Shown: positions 33,431-46,900 of the stretch, one piece after another
Layout: each line of letters opens with the position of its first letter
How positions within the stretch are numbered: position 1 is the stretch's first letter
Source of the DNA: Rhizopus arrhizus
Taxonomy: Eukaryota > Mucoromycota > Mucoromycetes > Mucorales > Rhizopodaceae
DNA: 64,000 bases
Direction of reading: 5' to 3'
Assembly: GCA_024220505.1 (NCBI GenBank)
Contig: JAKZZE010000018.1
Location: 682,001-746,000, forward strand
The notes under the pieces: generated by a model
The model's input: only the letters and a program-made list of their open reading frames with translations
The model's database searches: none
Told to the model about the DNA's origin: nothing
Position numbers and translations under genes: made by a program

Positions 33431-34226
33431 ATGTACACTGAACTAATTGATTTCTCACAACCCTCGCTCTACTTTGCGCTTGCACATATTTTATTTAACC
33501 CAATCTTTTGGAATACAGTCGCAAGACTTGGTAATTTTATTAAAAGAATTATAAACCATACATACTAATACTTTATTTCAGAATACAAAAATAAAGTACT
33601 AACCAAGCTAGCCGGAGGAAATCCATACAGAGGCTGCTATGGGCTTGCAGTGACTATCTTTACATTGGGAATAATACGGGATTATTTGTAAGCTGCTCCT
33701 ATTAAAAACACGTAATTGTGCATAACACTTTTGTTTAGGTACCATGAAGCATTATCTTTCCAGCCTACTCATCCATTCTTTGATCAACAGATTGTACAGA
33801 TTAGCGCTTTTCTATTGTTTATAACTGGTAACGTACTCGTATTATCATCTATGTGGGCTCTGGGTGTCACTGGCACTTACCTTGGTAAGAAAGATAATCC
33901 CAGTAATGTAACAAGAATCTTATGCTTATTTATCACAGGGGATTATTTCGGTATCTTAATGAAGGAGCGTGTCACTGGATTCCCTTTTAATGTATGTGAT
34001 AATCCTATGTATATAGGATCTACTTGTACTTTCCTTGCAACCGCTTTGTGGTACAAAAGTCCTACCGGTGTTTTATTAACAGGCATTGTCTATATTGTTT
34101 ATAAGATTGCGTTATCATTTGAAGAGTAAATTTATATATACCACATCTCATTTACTTGTCTAACATCATTACAATAGACCTTTTACTGCCATGATATACT
34201 CTAATAAGGATAGTAAGAATGAATAA
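33431..34226 (+). CDS. OPI3: Phospholipid methyltransferase (Opi3/PEM2)
   Basis: Five exons (33431-33530, 33582-33687, 33739-33884, 33939-34125, 34178-34226) join in phase to 195 codons. Spliced motifs match yeast Opi3: FNPIFWNTVARLEYKNKVLT, GCYGLAVTIFTLGIIRDYLY, LVLSSMWALGVTGTYLGDYF, ILMKERVTGFPFNVCDNPMY and the end EEPFTAMIYSN. Four hydrophobic helices fit an ER membrane enzyme. It carries out the last two SAM-dependent methylations from phosphatidylethanolamine to phosphatidylcholine. Intron 3 (33885-33938, 54 nt) has no in-frame stop, so an unspliced reading looks open, but it would break the TYLGDYF motif. The last exon is also easily missed because a stop follows directly in intron 4. 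Confidence 0.93.
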
Positions 34227-34518
34227 AAACCTTCTGCCGCTGTAAATTTTTAAATAAAATTAATGCTAGAATAATGCAAACGTATTAAAAGGCAATGTTT
34301 TGATTTCTCATAAAGCTTCTTTACATAAAAAAAATCTTTGAAAGATTTTTGACCAAATAGGATAAAAATAAAGCAGTCCTCTTTCTTTACTCATAAATGA
34401 ACGTTGCAGTTTCTACGGAATTCGTTCAGTTACATTGCTTTTTTTTAGGCGTTGATACTTATATGATAATCATTTAACAAAAAAATAAAAAAGACTATTT
34501 ATTTCAGTAAAGTCTGTT
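34227..34518. other. Convergent spacer
   Basis: About 290 bp between the ends of OPI3 (+) and the helicase (-), so both 3' UTRs lie here. A small inverted repeat AAAATCTTTGAAAGATTTTT at about 34329-34348 is visible, which could form a hairpin in either transcript. Confidence 0.45.
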
Positions 34519-37087
<2,569 letters not shown>

Positions 37088-38966
37088 TGGTAAACAAGGT
37101 TGATTAAAAAAAAAACTTTTGATTTAGCTTGTTCTGCACGTTTCGAACAAATTGCTCTGTGCGGGATTTCAATGAAATACTCCAAATAGATAAAGTGTGC
37201 TTCCAGCCTACTTAAAAACCAACATGTACCTATCTTGAATTTCTCTACTTTCAATTTCAATATTTCCCTAAGATATATCAAATTCTATCTGTGTTCCATT
37301 ACAATCAGATATAAGTATATTCAGTGAAAGAATGGTACCATAATAACGACGTTATAGGCTATCAATCTGCTCCAAAAAAAGAATGGTAAATAAAAGGATG
37401 AGGCTTGATAGGCTCTTTTTTGTTTAATTCAGTGGCTTCTTTATTTTAAGAAATTAATACCGATAACTACTGTTATGAAGCAACAAAGTATTCATTTTCG
37501 ATCTTATGATTCCATTATCTCTAAACAATACATTCAAAGAGAATATAGGAGCTGTAGCAAATTAAAGAACAATAACTTATTTGTAATAGAAGGAAGAATG
37601 ATATTTATTCATAACGCTTTTGCCTATTAACCACTTCACGTTTTTTTTTCTTTCAAGTTTTCTAAATACTATTGGTGTGTAACGGATAAAAAGGAAACAT
37701 CTGTAAAACAGAATTCCAGTCAAATCTCCTTTGTTTCAGATGGTTTCTAGACTTTCAAAAAGTTATTAGCAAGGTAATTACGTGTTGCTAAATCTTTAAG
37801 AGCTGACGATTTCATCAGTGACCATCACTAGTGTTGATAAGTAGCATCTTGTGCCATTTGTACATAAACTACAATTGCTTTTTGCTCAATGTCCATCCAT
37901 CAACCTACTGCAGAGTCCTGAACAAATGATTTTCTTGGATCAATAAATAATCAATTGATACGAATATATTCGTGAAAAATTATTAAAGTTGAATGCTTAA
38001 ATAATATTATAAAATAATTTTTAAACAAGTCTTTATAATGGCGTATAATCACTGTGATGTTTGGAGGGAGGGGAAGCAGTAAAGGTCAAGTATCATCGCA
38101 TCGGCATCATAATTTTTTAAGGAATTGTTTAAACGGCGAGAAAGTTGGTGTTGATCTTATTGTAACCATAATTGACAAGTGCATAACCTTACATGAATTC
38201 TCATAATACTGAAGGTATTTGATTTATTGAAATAGTTTAATAAGATAGCATCAATGCAGAAACACATCAGAGATATAATGCTAAGAAATACAAGCTAAAA
38301 GCATGAGATCAACTGTTGTCGGGCAAAGGCGGATTATTAAAAATTTCTCACAAGTTTTTCTTGTGTAGTAAAAACGGATTCCCTTTCTATAAATGGTTTA
38401 GCTATCAGAAACAAGTACAATTACAATCACTTGTTTGCTTTCTATTCATACTGACATTAAGTTTATGAAATATCATCTAATTAAAACATAATCGACTTTT
38501 AATTATTCATACATTTCTATGCATTATTATTTAAGGAATTATTAAATCTCAAAGAGGAAAAAAAAAAAAAAACAGTTTGCTTCAATATTCTCTGCTTAAT
38601 TATATACAATAAGTTATTGTTAAAAAGAGAATCATATAATTACTGCTTGTCTAATAGTAATGCTCAAGCACGATCAATCTAATATATAATCTTATCTTTT
38701 ATTTTAGTATAAAGATCCATTTGTTAAAAAAAAGTCCTTTCAGTACTGTACATATTAATAATACATGCCCTCATAAATTTTTTTGTTGTGTAAGACAAGA
38801 ACTATTTGATTAAAAAGTGATTGGCTTAACAAACAGTAATCTTCTTTCTGACTTGGAAAAATGAAAACTACTATTTTGTCATTTGCCAATTAACATTTTT
38901 CTTTTTTTCTCTCTTTTTATACAACTACCTCGGCAAGAGAAACAAAACTCCCTTTTAGAATATTTG
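37088..38966. other. Long intergenic region, 1.9 kb
   Basis: A/T-rich with an A run at about 38560-38572 and no frame with recognisable motifs on either strand. It serves as upstream DNA for two divergent genes, the helicase (-) and the membrane protein (+). I see no RNA gene or repeat that I can defend. Confidence 0.5.
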
Positions 38967-40244
38967 ATGTTGTTGTCAGGAGTTAAATTAAACTTCATAT
39001 TTTTGCTATCATTGTTACTATTGTCACTCGAATTTACTTTATGTTTTGAGCAATTTCCTACTTCCCCTTCTCCTGACAAATATGTTCCTCAACAACTACC
39101 TAATCCTCCAAGTGATACTGATGAAGCATGGTATAATGGAAAGAAGAAAGAGGAAAAGAACAAAGAAAATAAAGAAGATGACGATAATCATCATGCCTCA
39201 GCCTGGAATAACGAACAAGGAAAACAACATAGTGGAGATAAAGATAAATACAATAGTTTTACAAATTCAGTTGGTACACGTAGTCATACAATCGTAACCA
39301 CCGTCGTCGTAACCACTATTGAATCACCAACAACTATCTATACTGGGGAAAATCAGCCAGCTAAACAACAAGGCGACACAGAAGGAAGCACACAAACTAT
39401 GGATCCAAACTCAACGACCAACCAATCACCTTCTTCTAGCAATTCATCAGACCGTACACCTAATGATGGCAGAAAAGCATATCGAAAATTGCAACTTGCT
39501 CTTTCTATTGTTGGAAGCATCACTGGTACCATCTTAATCGTTGGTATTTTTCTTTACACTCGTAAAAAAATACGCAATAAAAGAAAGAAAACAGAGGAAA
39601 TTACACGATCAATAAATTCTACGCCACAAGGGCCTATATTTCCTCACTGCAACCACAGATCATCAATGCCAACTGAATGCCGGCCTTATAGCTTTAGAGA
39701 CGACTCGACTGTTGTTGATTTCAGCGCAAACCCTTTTAGTGACATGAATAAAATTAATGTATCACAAGCAGGTCAAATCACATTAACAAGAACAACTTCA
39801 GAGCCTTGCCTATCAAGTACTTACAGAATAAATCAAACCAGCTTTATGCCACCATTAACAAGCACGATTCAACCATCAGCCCCTCCAGCTGAGGAAATTG
39901 ATATTAATCCATTTGAAGACCCTAATCATTTTGTACCGCATTGCGGTCACAGGTCAACACCCACCCAAGTACGAGTCTCTGACTTGAAGGATTTTCATGA
40001 TGAAATTGATTTGGGATTGCCATTTTCATCGCATGAGTTACCTCCTCCAGCATATACATTGAATATTACACCTACTGCTCCGCCACTATATGCATTACCT
40101 GGAAGCTCTACTTCCGCAAGTAATCAGCAAGTTTTAAACAGAAGACAGTCAGAAAGCAGCACAAACTCACAGGCAAATCCATCAGGTCTGGCACCTGTGA
40201 ATTTGAATACCCGATCCCAAATTAACAATTCCAGAAATGGCTAA
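38967..40244 (+). CDS. Single-pass membrane protein with NPFxD and PPxY motifs
   Basis: Single exon, 425 aa from the ATG at 38967 (a longer frame begins at TTG 38883). The signal peptide is about residues 1-28 (LNFIFLLSLLLLSLEFTLCF). The lumenal/outer part is hydrophilic, acidic-basic and Ser/Thr-rich (HTIVTTVVVTTIESPTTIYT), like an O-glycosylated stalk. A transmembrane helix (LALSIVGSITGTILIVGIFL) is followed by a basic stop-transfer RKKIRNKRKK. The cytosolic tail holds two NPFxD motifs (NPFSD, NPFED), two PHCxHRS units, PSAPPAEE, LPPPAYTL and APPLY. NPFxD is the yeast Sla1-binding endocytic signal, PPxY binds Nedd4/Rsp5 WW domains, and PSAP-like motifs bind Tsg101/Vps23. It therefore looks like a surface protein or Rsp5 adaptor cycling through endosomes. 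No named family is recognised. Confidence 0.75.
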   Translation: MLLSGVKLNFIFLLSLLLLSLEFTLCFEQFPTSPSPDKYVPQQLPNPPSDTDEAWYNGKKKEEKNKENKEDDDNHHASAWNNEQGKQHSGDKDKYNSFTNSVGTRSHTIVTTVVVTTIESPTTIYTGENQPAKQQGDTEGSTQTMDPNSTTNQSPSSSNSSDRTPNDGRKAYRKLQLALSIVGSITGTILIVGIFLYTRKKIRNKRKKTEEITRSINSTPQGPIFPHCNHRSSMPTECRPYSFRDDSTVVDFSANPFSDMNKINVSQAGQITLTRTTSEPCLSSTYRINQTSFMPPLTSTIQPSAPPAEEIDINPFEDPNHFVPHCGHRSTPTQVRVSDLKDFHDEIDLGLPFSSHELPPPAYTLNITPTAPPLYALPGSSTSASNQQVLNRRQSESSTNSQANPSGLAPVNLNTRSQINNSRNG

Positions 40245-40723
40245 TTGACTAAAGGAATAGCCATAGTTGTTCTTGTTTGAAGAATTTTGGCTAATTTAAC
40301 TTTTGCTTTTGATTGTAAAAAAAAAAGTGGCATCGTGTAGCGCTCAAGAAAGCGTTAATAATTATAAATATTCCATTACATTTTAATGATCTCATATTTC
40401 TCTCTGTACAAATTTTTTAAGACAAAAATAAACATTCAAACTCATTTTAAATCAAAATAATGTCTCAGAAAAATTATTTCTCCTACATGCGGTAAAACAT
40501 TTCGCAAAATATATCAGAACTGGTCTTAAAGTTACTGTGAATTTTGTAAAATAAGGCGTCAAAAGCCGGTATGTTTGTATAATGTTTCTTTATTATATGG
40601 CCTCTAATATTAAAATAACTGTTAGCTCACAAAATAAAGGCTATATGTTGGACAGACTTCATTTTTTTTTGAAGTAACCGATAAAATAATTGATAAATAG
40701 AGATAAGTACAGTATGTACAAGT
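40245..40723. other. Convergent spacer
   Basis: Roughly 480 bp between the ends of the membrane protein gene (+) and NMA111 (-). It holds only A/T-rich 3'-UTR-like DNA. Confidence 0.45.
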
Positions 40724-43700
40724 TTAATCAAAAGATGTTAATCTCCATCCATAATGATAATTGTCGTCTTTTTTAACGCGCCAGGTGGGCCAATAATGAC
40801 TATCTAACCTTATGGCCGTAACATGAGTAACATTGTCTGCCGTAACATATTTAATTCGAACATGTGAATCACTATCTAAAATATTATCTTTTTCTTCGCC
40901 ATATAAATTTTCAATGATAGGTTCATTTGAATACAACTCTTCAAGCTGTATATCTTTTCTTATAGGCTGTTTGTTTTCCTGTGGGATAGTAACTGCAGCA
41001 ATAAAGTCCTCTATGGATTTTACCGGCATTCGATTTATTTCTGTGATCCAGATGCTTGGTTTGAGGTAGGCCTGAGCTGGTGATCCAAGGAGACAGCAGG
41101 AGACATAGACTCCTTCCGGCACATGCTTTCGAACTTGTTCCTTTGCTGCAGAGTGAGGGTCTTGAACTATCATGCCTTGCCAGCCTATAATGTCCGTTGT
41201 TTCTTTACCATCATATCTTGTAGTTGGAATACATAAATTCAGCTCTTTTCCATCTCGAAGAATAGTCTATTGATGTTATTAATTAAAATATAATGAAAAC
41301 TAATATCAATAGTTACCATATTCAGCTTGCTTGATGTGTTAAATAAAGCCAAGTCAGATATACTTGTAGGAATTTTACCATTTATTTCTAGCGCAAGATC
41401 ACCATTCCTTAGCATCTTTCCTGATGGCGTGGAAGGGTCAGTGATACCAAGGACGTAAAGAACCGAAGGCTTCTTATCTCCAATAGTTTGTGACTTATAT
41501 TTAGAGATCCATTCTTCATTCAAACCTAAAAACCGTGCGTTGGATAGCTGTAAGCTCCAGAACTCTGCATCCAATCCATATATAACAGGCTCTTTATTCA
41601 ACTTTAACGAATCCAAAATAGGAAGTATTAGACGAGCCGGAAGGCCACCAAGTATACTAGACAATTGGTTTGCTTCTGTATCAATCGAAAAGCTTGCCCA
41701 CATCGCGCGCACTTTGCCATTGTTATCTGCAAAAACTCCTCCTTGGCTAGACAGCGTACCTCCGTTTACTTTGAATACCTCGACATTTACTGCTCTCCAC
41801 CTAGCGGGCGAGGTTTCCCTTGTACGAATAGGGACTATAGAAGTGATTACTGTAGTTTTAATGTCAATTTCGCTACTGCCTATTCAGTAAATATTTCCTT
41901 AAGTTAACTATTATAATCGGAATGTTTTTAACATACCTGAAAGTCCAACGTAATTAACTGTTTCGCCTATCTTCAAGTCTTTTTCATCGAATTCAGCAGC
42001 CTTTATCTTGATTCCAGCATTAAAAACATCTGATATATCAAACTTCAGTACAGCAAAATTGTAGAAAGGGTGCAAAAACAATAAGTCAGCTGAGATAGTA
42101 AGTATGTTTTGAAAGGTGATGGAAATAACACTTATTCCAATTGGCACCGTATCACGATCACATATAATGAGAGGAGGATCAAGGGAAACAATGACACCAG
42201 CACCATATGAATGTGAGTTCTTTGAGCCGTCTACTACGAAAGGTGGATTGCAATCTATAGATACCATACTTAGAGTTAATGAATGTACGCGATCGCTCAT
42301 ATTCTCAGCGTCTTTATCTAAGGAGTGATTCAAGGCTTTTGTAGAGATTTTGCTACTAGAGTACAATTCTTTGTCTAATGGTGTTGGTAAATTTTCGTAA
42401 TCCCAGTATCCTGTTTTGTCTATTCAACTCGAATTAACAACAGCATTTTAAACAAAGTTACCCAACTACCATTCCTAATGGCCAATCGAAATTTATGCCA
42501 GCGCCAATCTAGATGTAGAATCATAATTTTTGTCTTCATCGGTCGTAACAAAGAATAGTAACGAATAGGTATGCGCTCTCCTTGACTAACTCTTGATACG
42601 TTCTCTATGAAATCGTCTATTGTCTTTACCTGCTTGTTGTTTACGCCAACTATGATGGATTTTCGCAAAACTCTCGCGTTTCCTAACATGAAGCCCGCGG
42701 CACCAACGTAAACACCACCTTCCTTTAGAGAAAGCCCATATGATTTCGCTATCTGATAAGAGAGATCATTTATCACACCGCCACCAAACTCAAGATATCT
42801 ATAAGGTGTAATTGTATGCAAATTTTCAACGTCAATTGTAAACTCTTTAAGTTCTCCAGCGCGTGAAATAGTGAGTTTAACAGGCTTTTGCATTTCAGCA
42901 GCATTGTCAAGTGCTTCTTCCAAATCAATGAAAAGGTTGAACAACAGGTTACCATTGCAGCTGAGCAGAATATCACCAGGCTCCAAATAGCCGCTAGCGG
43001 GGCCATCCAACAAAACAGATTTGACCACCAATAATCCCTCATTCACATTCCCATTCAAAGATGAACCATAAAGTGATCTCAGTTTCTTTTCAAGGTCTTG
43101 GCTTAAACCTAACTGCAGCAGGCTATCATATGGCATATACTCAAATACTGTTTGCAGTGTTCCTCTTGAAATGGGCTTATCATCCTGTATCAACCTTAAT
43201 ACGCGCTGGGCTCTATCCAGTGGAAGGTAGTAGCTAGATGAAGAAGTTGATGCACCACCTGCATTAAGGGCAATAGCTCTACCATATAAGTCAAGTACTG
43301 GACTCCCACTTGATCCGGAACTTGTACTTGAGGCAGCTTGATAATAAAATGTGTTAAAATCATTGTATTCGCCAATTCCGTAATTAGGAGCCTCTCTGTC
43401 TAGTCTTGCCAAAGTTCCGGATAGAATACTAAGTTTTTCTCCTGCATCGTTTCTATTTTTTACAATGTGAAAATCAAAGCTCTTCTCCATAATCCCCCTG
43501 TTACTCACCCCACAACTCTAATATCTTGTCCAATCTTTGCCCCTTGGGGATAAAGTTGTATACCAGGAACGTCTAAAAATCTGATTTTCGATGGATCGTA
43601 TTTGAAAAAACCAAAGTCATGTACTGGATCTCTGTAAATTGGTATTAAAGTAATCTCTTCATAATTACGTAATACTGCTTGGACTGAAATGGGCGAAACA

Positions 43701-44023
43701 GATACAACATGCCTATTTGAAAGTATGATACCACGATATGGATCTACAATGAATCCACTTGCAGTAAATACGCCAGGAAGCTCGGTATCCAAACCTCGAG
43801 CTCGGTAACCTTTAATTGATACAATGCTTTTAATACATCTTTCAAGTGTATTCTCCCATGTTAATTCTTCCTTCTTGCTAATGTTAGACTGCGTTGTGAC
43901 ACTCTTTGCACCATCTAATACTGAATTCGGTGATTTGTACTTTGTTATATCAAATCCAAACGTATGTTCATGTAGCACAGGGCGGTTCTTGTCTAAAATT
44001 AAAGGTTCTATTTGTCGTGGCAT
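40724..44023 (-). CDS. NMA111: HtrA-type serine protease Nma111
   Basis: Five exons (44023-43509, 43452-42470, 42419-41937, 41879-41317, 41266-40724) join in phase to 1028 codons, the size of Nma111 (about 1000). The protease triad is visible: His in [10 protein letters not shown], Asp in [13 protein letters not shown], and Ser in [17 protein letters not shown]-like segments follow ([19 protein letters not shown]). A second degenerate protease-like half has [20 protein letters not shown] and [20 protein letters not shown], where SSQGG replaces the GNSGG motif. More PDZ-like parts complete the protein. The doubled architecture is characteristic of this family. Yeast Nma111 is a nuclear HtrA protease with pro-apoptotic activity that cleaves the IAP Bir1. 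A basic NLS is not obvious at the N-terminus here. Confidence 0.92.
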
Positions 44024-44883
44024 AATAGGTTTAAGAAAAAGAAAAGGAGCTTATCAAACAAAATGGCTTGATTTATTTTTTTTTTCTTTGAAAAAAGTAT
44101 GTCTGATGTAATCTGGTGAATGAACAAGTCATAAATAAAATAAATATGCATTTTTATTGCCTCTGTACGGTATTTTCCCCTTAATCTTCCTTCCAATATA
44201 AGTTAAAAGCGCTGGTAATAACAAAAGATTGAAGTGTTCAAAAAATACCTAAAATCTATGCATCACTTATCAACTTTCTCATTTCAGAGCTATCATTTGG
44301 AAGTTCTGTATACCAGAGGATTGGTTGTATAACCTCTGATTTAATGATTTGGCTGTCTACTGACTGTCTTGTGCTTCTAAAGTGATCAAATCAAAGCCAA
44401 AAATAGTTTTTGAATGTATTCAGTTACTCATAATAAATCTCATTGTATGGGACATTATGATCAGAAGAAATAGAAAGTTTCTAGAATACTGATTGAAAAA
44501 GCACATAACTTTCTATTTTATTTGTAAAATAATCTTCTCAATCCAATAGCAACCAAATAACATTGACGTCTTAGGAAATGATGTATAATCCGAGCAATTT
44601 ATAAAACAAATATCAATTTAACTAACTTAAACTAAGTCAAATAAAATTCATATCAAATCGTTTAAAGCAATATAATAGTCGAAATGTATGCGAATTTTGG
44701 TATTAATACGCAACTGCAATAGTGATATTTTCTGTTTTCGCTTTATCTTGAATTAATTTTTATTGGCTTCCTTCCAAAAAGGCATGTGACTGTCTAAATG
44801 TGATCCCTGTAGCCACTCGTACAAAAAAAAAAAAATAGAGGGGAAAATCTTTTTTTTTACAGCATAGGTTTAAACAGTTACAA
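44024..44883. other. Divergent intergenic region
   Basis: About 860 bp between the starts of NMA111 (-) and uS3m (+). A/T-rich, with short A runs near 44823-44834. No gene or defined element is seen. Confidence 0.45.
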
Positions 44884-45657
44884 ATGTCGAAAAGCATCAA
44901 AGCTCTCAGCTTAAAAGGCAAGCAAGATTGGGATACATCTATTTTCTGTTTTTCGCGTAACCTCCGTAACAATATGTTGTGGGAAAAAGATGCAGCTGCC
45001 AAATCAACATTGAAGCATTTTTTTCAAAAGCATTTGACTTCAACCCCTGCTTTCAAACACTCTCCTTCTCGAGTCACCATTCAGTTGTTTTATTATGCCG
45101 ATCCTGAATTTGGAAATGCATCCAGCTTCAAATTAGATTCGCTTGAGAAACTCATTGGTTCATTCTATCCCAACAAATTTATTGACTTAAGATTAACTCA
45201 AGTTCATTATCCATACATGAATGCAGAAATCCTTGCACAATATCTTACTATCAATGCTGAAAGAAACGGCTGGTCTGCAGTGAACCGTCGATTTTTAAAA
45301 GCTGCACCAATAGTAAAGGCACCTCTTCCTCACAATATGCCTTTTGCTGTTCAATGGAATAGTTTATTACCTCAAGTTTCTAATGGTCAACTTACAACGG
45401 CTATTCAAGGTATTAAATATCAAGTTTCTGGTCGTCTTGGACGCAGAAAAGGTGCTTCTAGAACACAAGTTATGCGCAAATCAGTTGGTACATTTCAATT
45501 TACTAGTCATAAATCTTTGGTGGATGTTGGTCGCCATACTTTTGCCAACAAGAACGGTAGCATCACTGTAAAAGTATGGATTGCATCTGCTTTGTTTGGT
45601 GTAAATGCATTAGCAAAGAGTGCCGGCAAAAAAGTTATAGAATCTGCAAAACTTTAA
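44884..45657 (+). CDS. Mitochondrial ribosomal protein uS3m, nuclear-encoded
   Basis: Single exon, 257 aa. The middle reads SPSRVTIQLFYYADPEFG, then LIGSFYPNKFIDLRLTQVHY and PYMNAEILAQYLTINAERNG, and the C-terminal half has IQGIKYQVSGRLGRRKGASR and a closing GSITVKVWIASALFG. This is the pattern of the fungal mitochondrial Rps3/Var1 family (FYY, LRLTxxHYPYxNxEILAQY, GIKxxxSGRL, GxxTIKVWI). In most fungi this gene resides in mitochondrial DNA; here it lies between ordinary nuclear genes and uses normal nuclear codons. The N-terminal 40 residues are basic with few acids (MSKSIKALSLKGKQDWDTSI) and could act as an import signal. The protein belongs in the mitochondrial small ribosomal subunit. It is convergent with the CCCH gene. 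Confidence 0.8.
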   Translation: MSKSIKALSLKGKQDWDTSIFCFSRNLRNNMLWEKDAAAKSTLKHFFQKHLTSTPAFKHSPSRVTIQLFYYADPEFGNASSFKLDSLEKLIGSFYPNKFIDLRLTQVHYPYMNAEILAQYLTINAERNGWSAVNRRFLKAAPIVKAPLPHNMPFAVQWNSLLPQVSNGQLTTAIQGIKYQVSGRLGRRKGASRTQVMRKSVGTFQFTSHKSLVDVGRHTFANKNGSITVKVWIASALFGVNALAKSAGKKVIESAKL

Positions 45658-45754
45658 AATAACCATTTTTTATTGTCAAAAATGTGCTGTTTAGATAAAT
45701 ATTCTGAAATAATAATAAAAAAAAGCTGAAAAGATGTGTACATTTGTATTTGTT

Positions 45755-46493
45755 TTATAAAGAAAACGCATTAAAATATGCGGTCAACCAGTCCAGCTGC
45801 TGAACCAAAGTTTTATGGTTCATTTGATGCCAATTGTCGTCTTCAAATGCTGCTTGTATTAAACTAGCAACGTTGATATTAGAATAGGTATGCATATAGT
45901 ACATGTTTATGTATAAAGAGAGTAAAAACCTTTTCTTTTCTGGTGATATATTCGTATGCTGAATCTGAAGGGTACATTGCGTATCTGGGTAATTGCGTGG
46001 AACAATAAGGTGTACATCAATCTGTTGATCTTCTAATTGTAAGAATAGTTCAATCAATGTATGATTTTGAAAGTTTCTAGCAAATAAATATTTTTTTCTT
46101 AATTCATATTCGTTCATATCAATAATGCAAATTTTACGTTGTCCTTTTAATGTTTGTTTGGTACTTCTTTTCTACTTGGTCAATTTCTATTTCTCGAATG
46201 GCTGTTTGAATAGAATAAAGATCATTTCCAGGAGCGTTTTTAGAACCTTTATCACTGAAAGGCAAAATATGAGCAAAACTACAATCTTGTCCTGCTCTAC
46301 ATATTCCTTGTGAATAAAATCTGCAAGTAGGAGGAAACCTTTTAGGTGTTGTGTACATTACTCGGTTAAAATAGAGAAAAGCGATTTTCTGCTCATTTCT
46401 GTCTCGTATTTGCTGGTCTAGAAAGGAAGTCACGCATTACAATGCCCTGAAATTCATGCCAATCAAAAACTATCTTTTTTTACTGTCATACAT
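45755..46493 (-). CDS. CCCH zinc-finger protein, 203 aa
   Basis: Three exons (46493-46484, 46417-46138, 46076-45755) join in phase to 203 codons. The first exon is only 10 nt (ATGTATGACA) and is inferred from codon phase, because the next frame has no ATG. A single C-x7-C-x5-C-x3-H finger is seen at about residues 30-55 (FPPTCRFYSQGICRAGQDCS, FAH), the type that binds AU-rich or structured RNA. The C-terminal half (LIELFLQLEDQQIDVHLIVP, RNYPDTQCTLQIQH) has the spacing of an RWD-like fold, including the conserved YP. RWD plus CCCH occurs in some RNA-processing or ubiquitin-linked proteins, but I recognise no named orthologue. Confidence 0.65.
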
Positions 46494-46900
46494 ATAAAAT
46501 GCCATTGAACCCTTCTATTTCGCGTTCAAAGCTGAGAAAAAGAGAAAGAGTAATAATAGCTTTTAAGTACTTTTTATAGTAGAGTAATTAGTAACATGAT
46601 GCATTTGATCCTTTCAAGCTGATTGAATTTTGAATTGATCCATCAGAACTACAAAAAATCATAAAAAAGGAATCTGTCTTTTGTCTCAGAAACACGTATT
46701 TGGTAAAGCTGTACCTGGCTATATAGTTTTCTTAACTTCACAGTTTTTTTTCTTTAATATTTTTTTTATAGATGAAAATTTTAATATTTATTAAAACTCA
46801 TCAAAGAGTATAAGGGTTAAGAGCGATACAAGTGTATGAAACAGTGACTTGTCGCAAAAATACAAAAGGTACTAGAATAAAGAATTGTAAGCGGACAGTT
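46494..46900. other. Intergenic region
   Basis: About 400 bp of A/T-rich DNA between the CCCH gene start and the C2H2 remnant. Nothing recognised. Confidence 0.4.

Noticed and set aside
33885..33938. Reading OPI3 as a longer protein with an 18-residue insertion
   Set aside because: The segment has a perfect donor and acceptor, is in phase, and removing it restores the conserved TYLGDYF motif.
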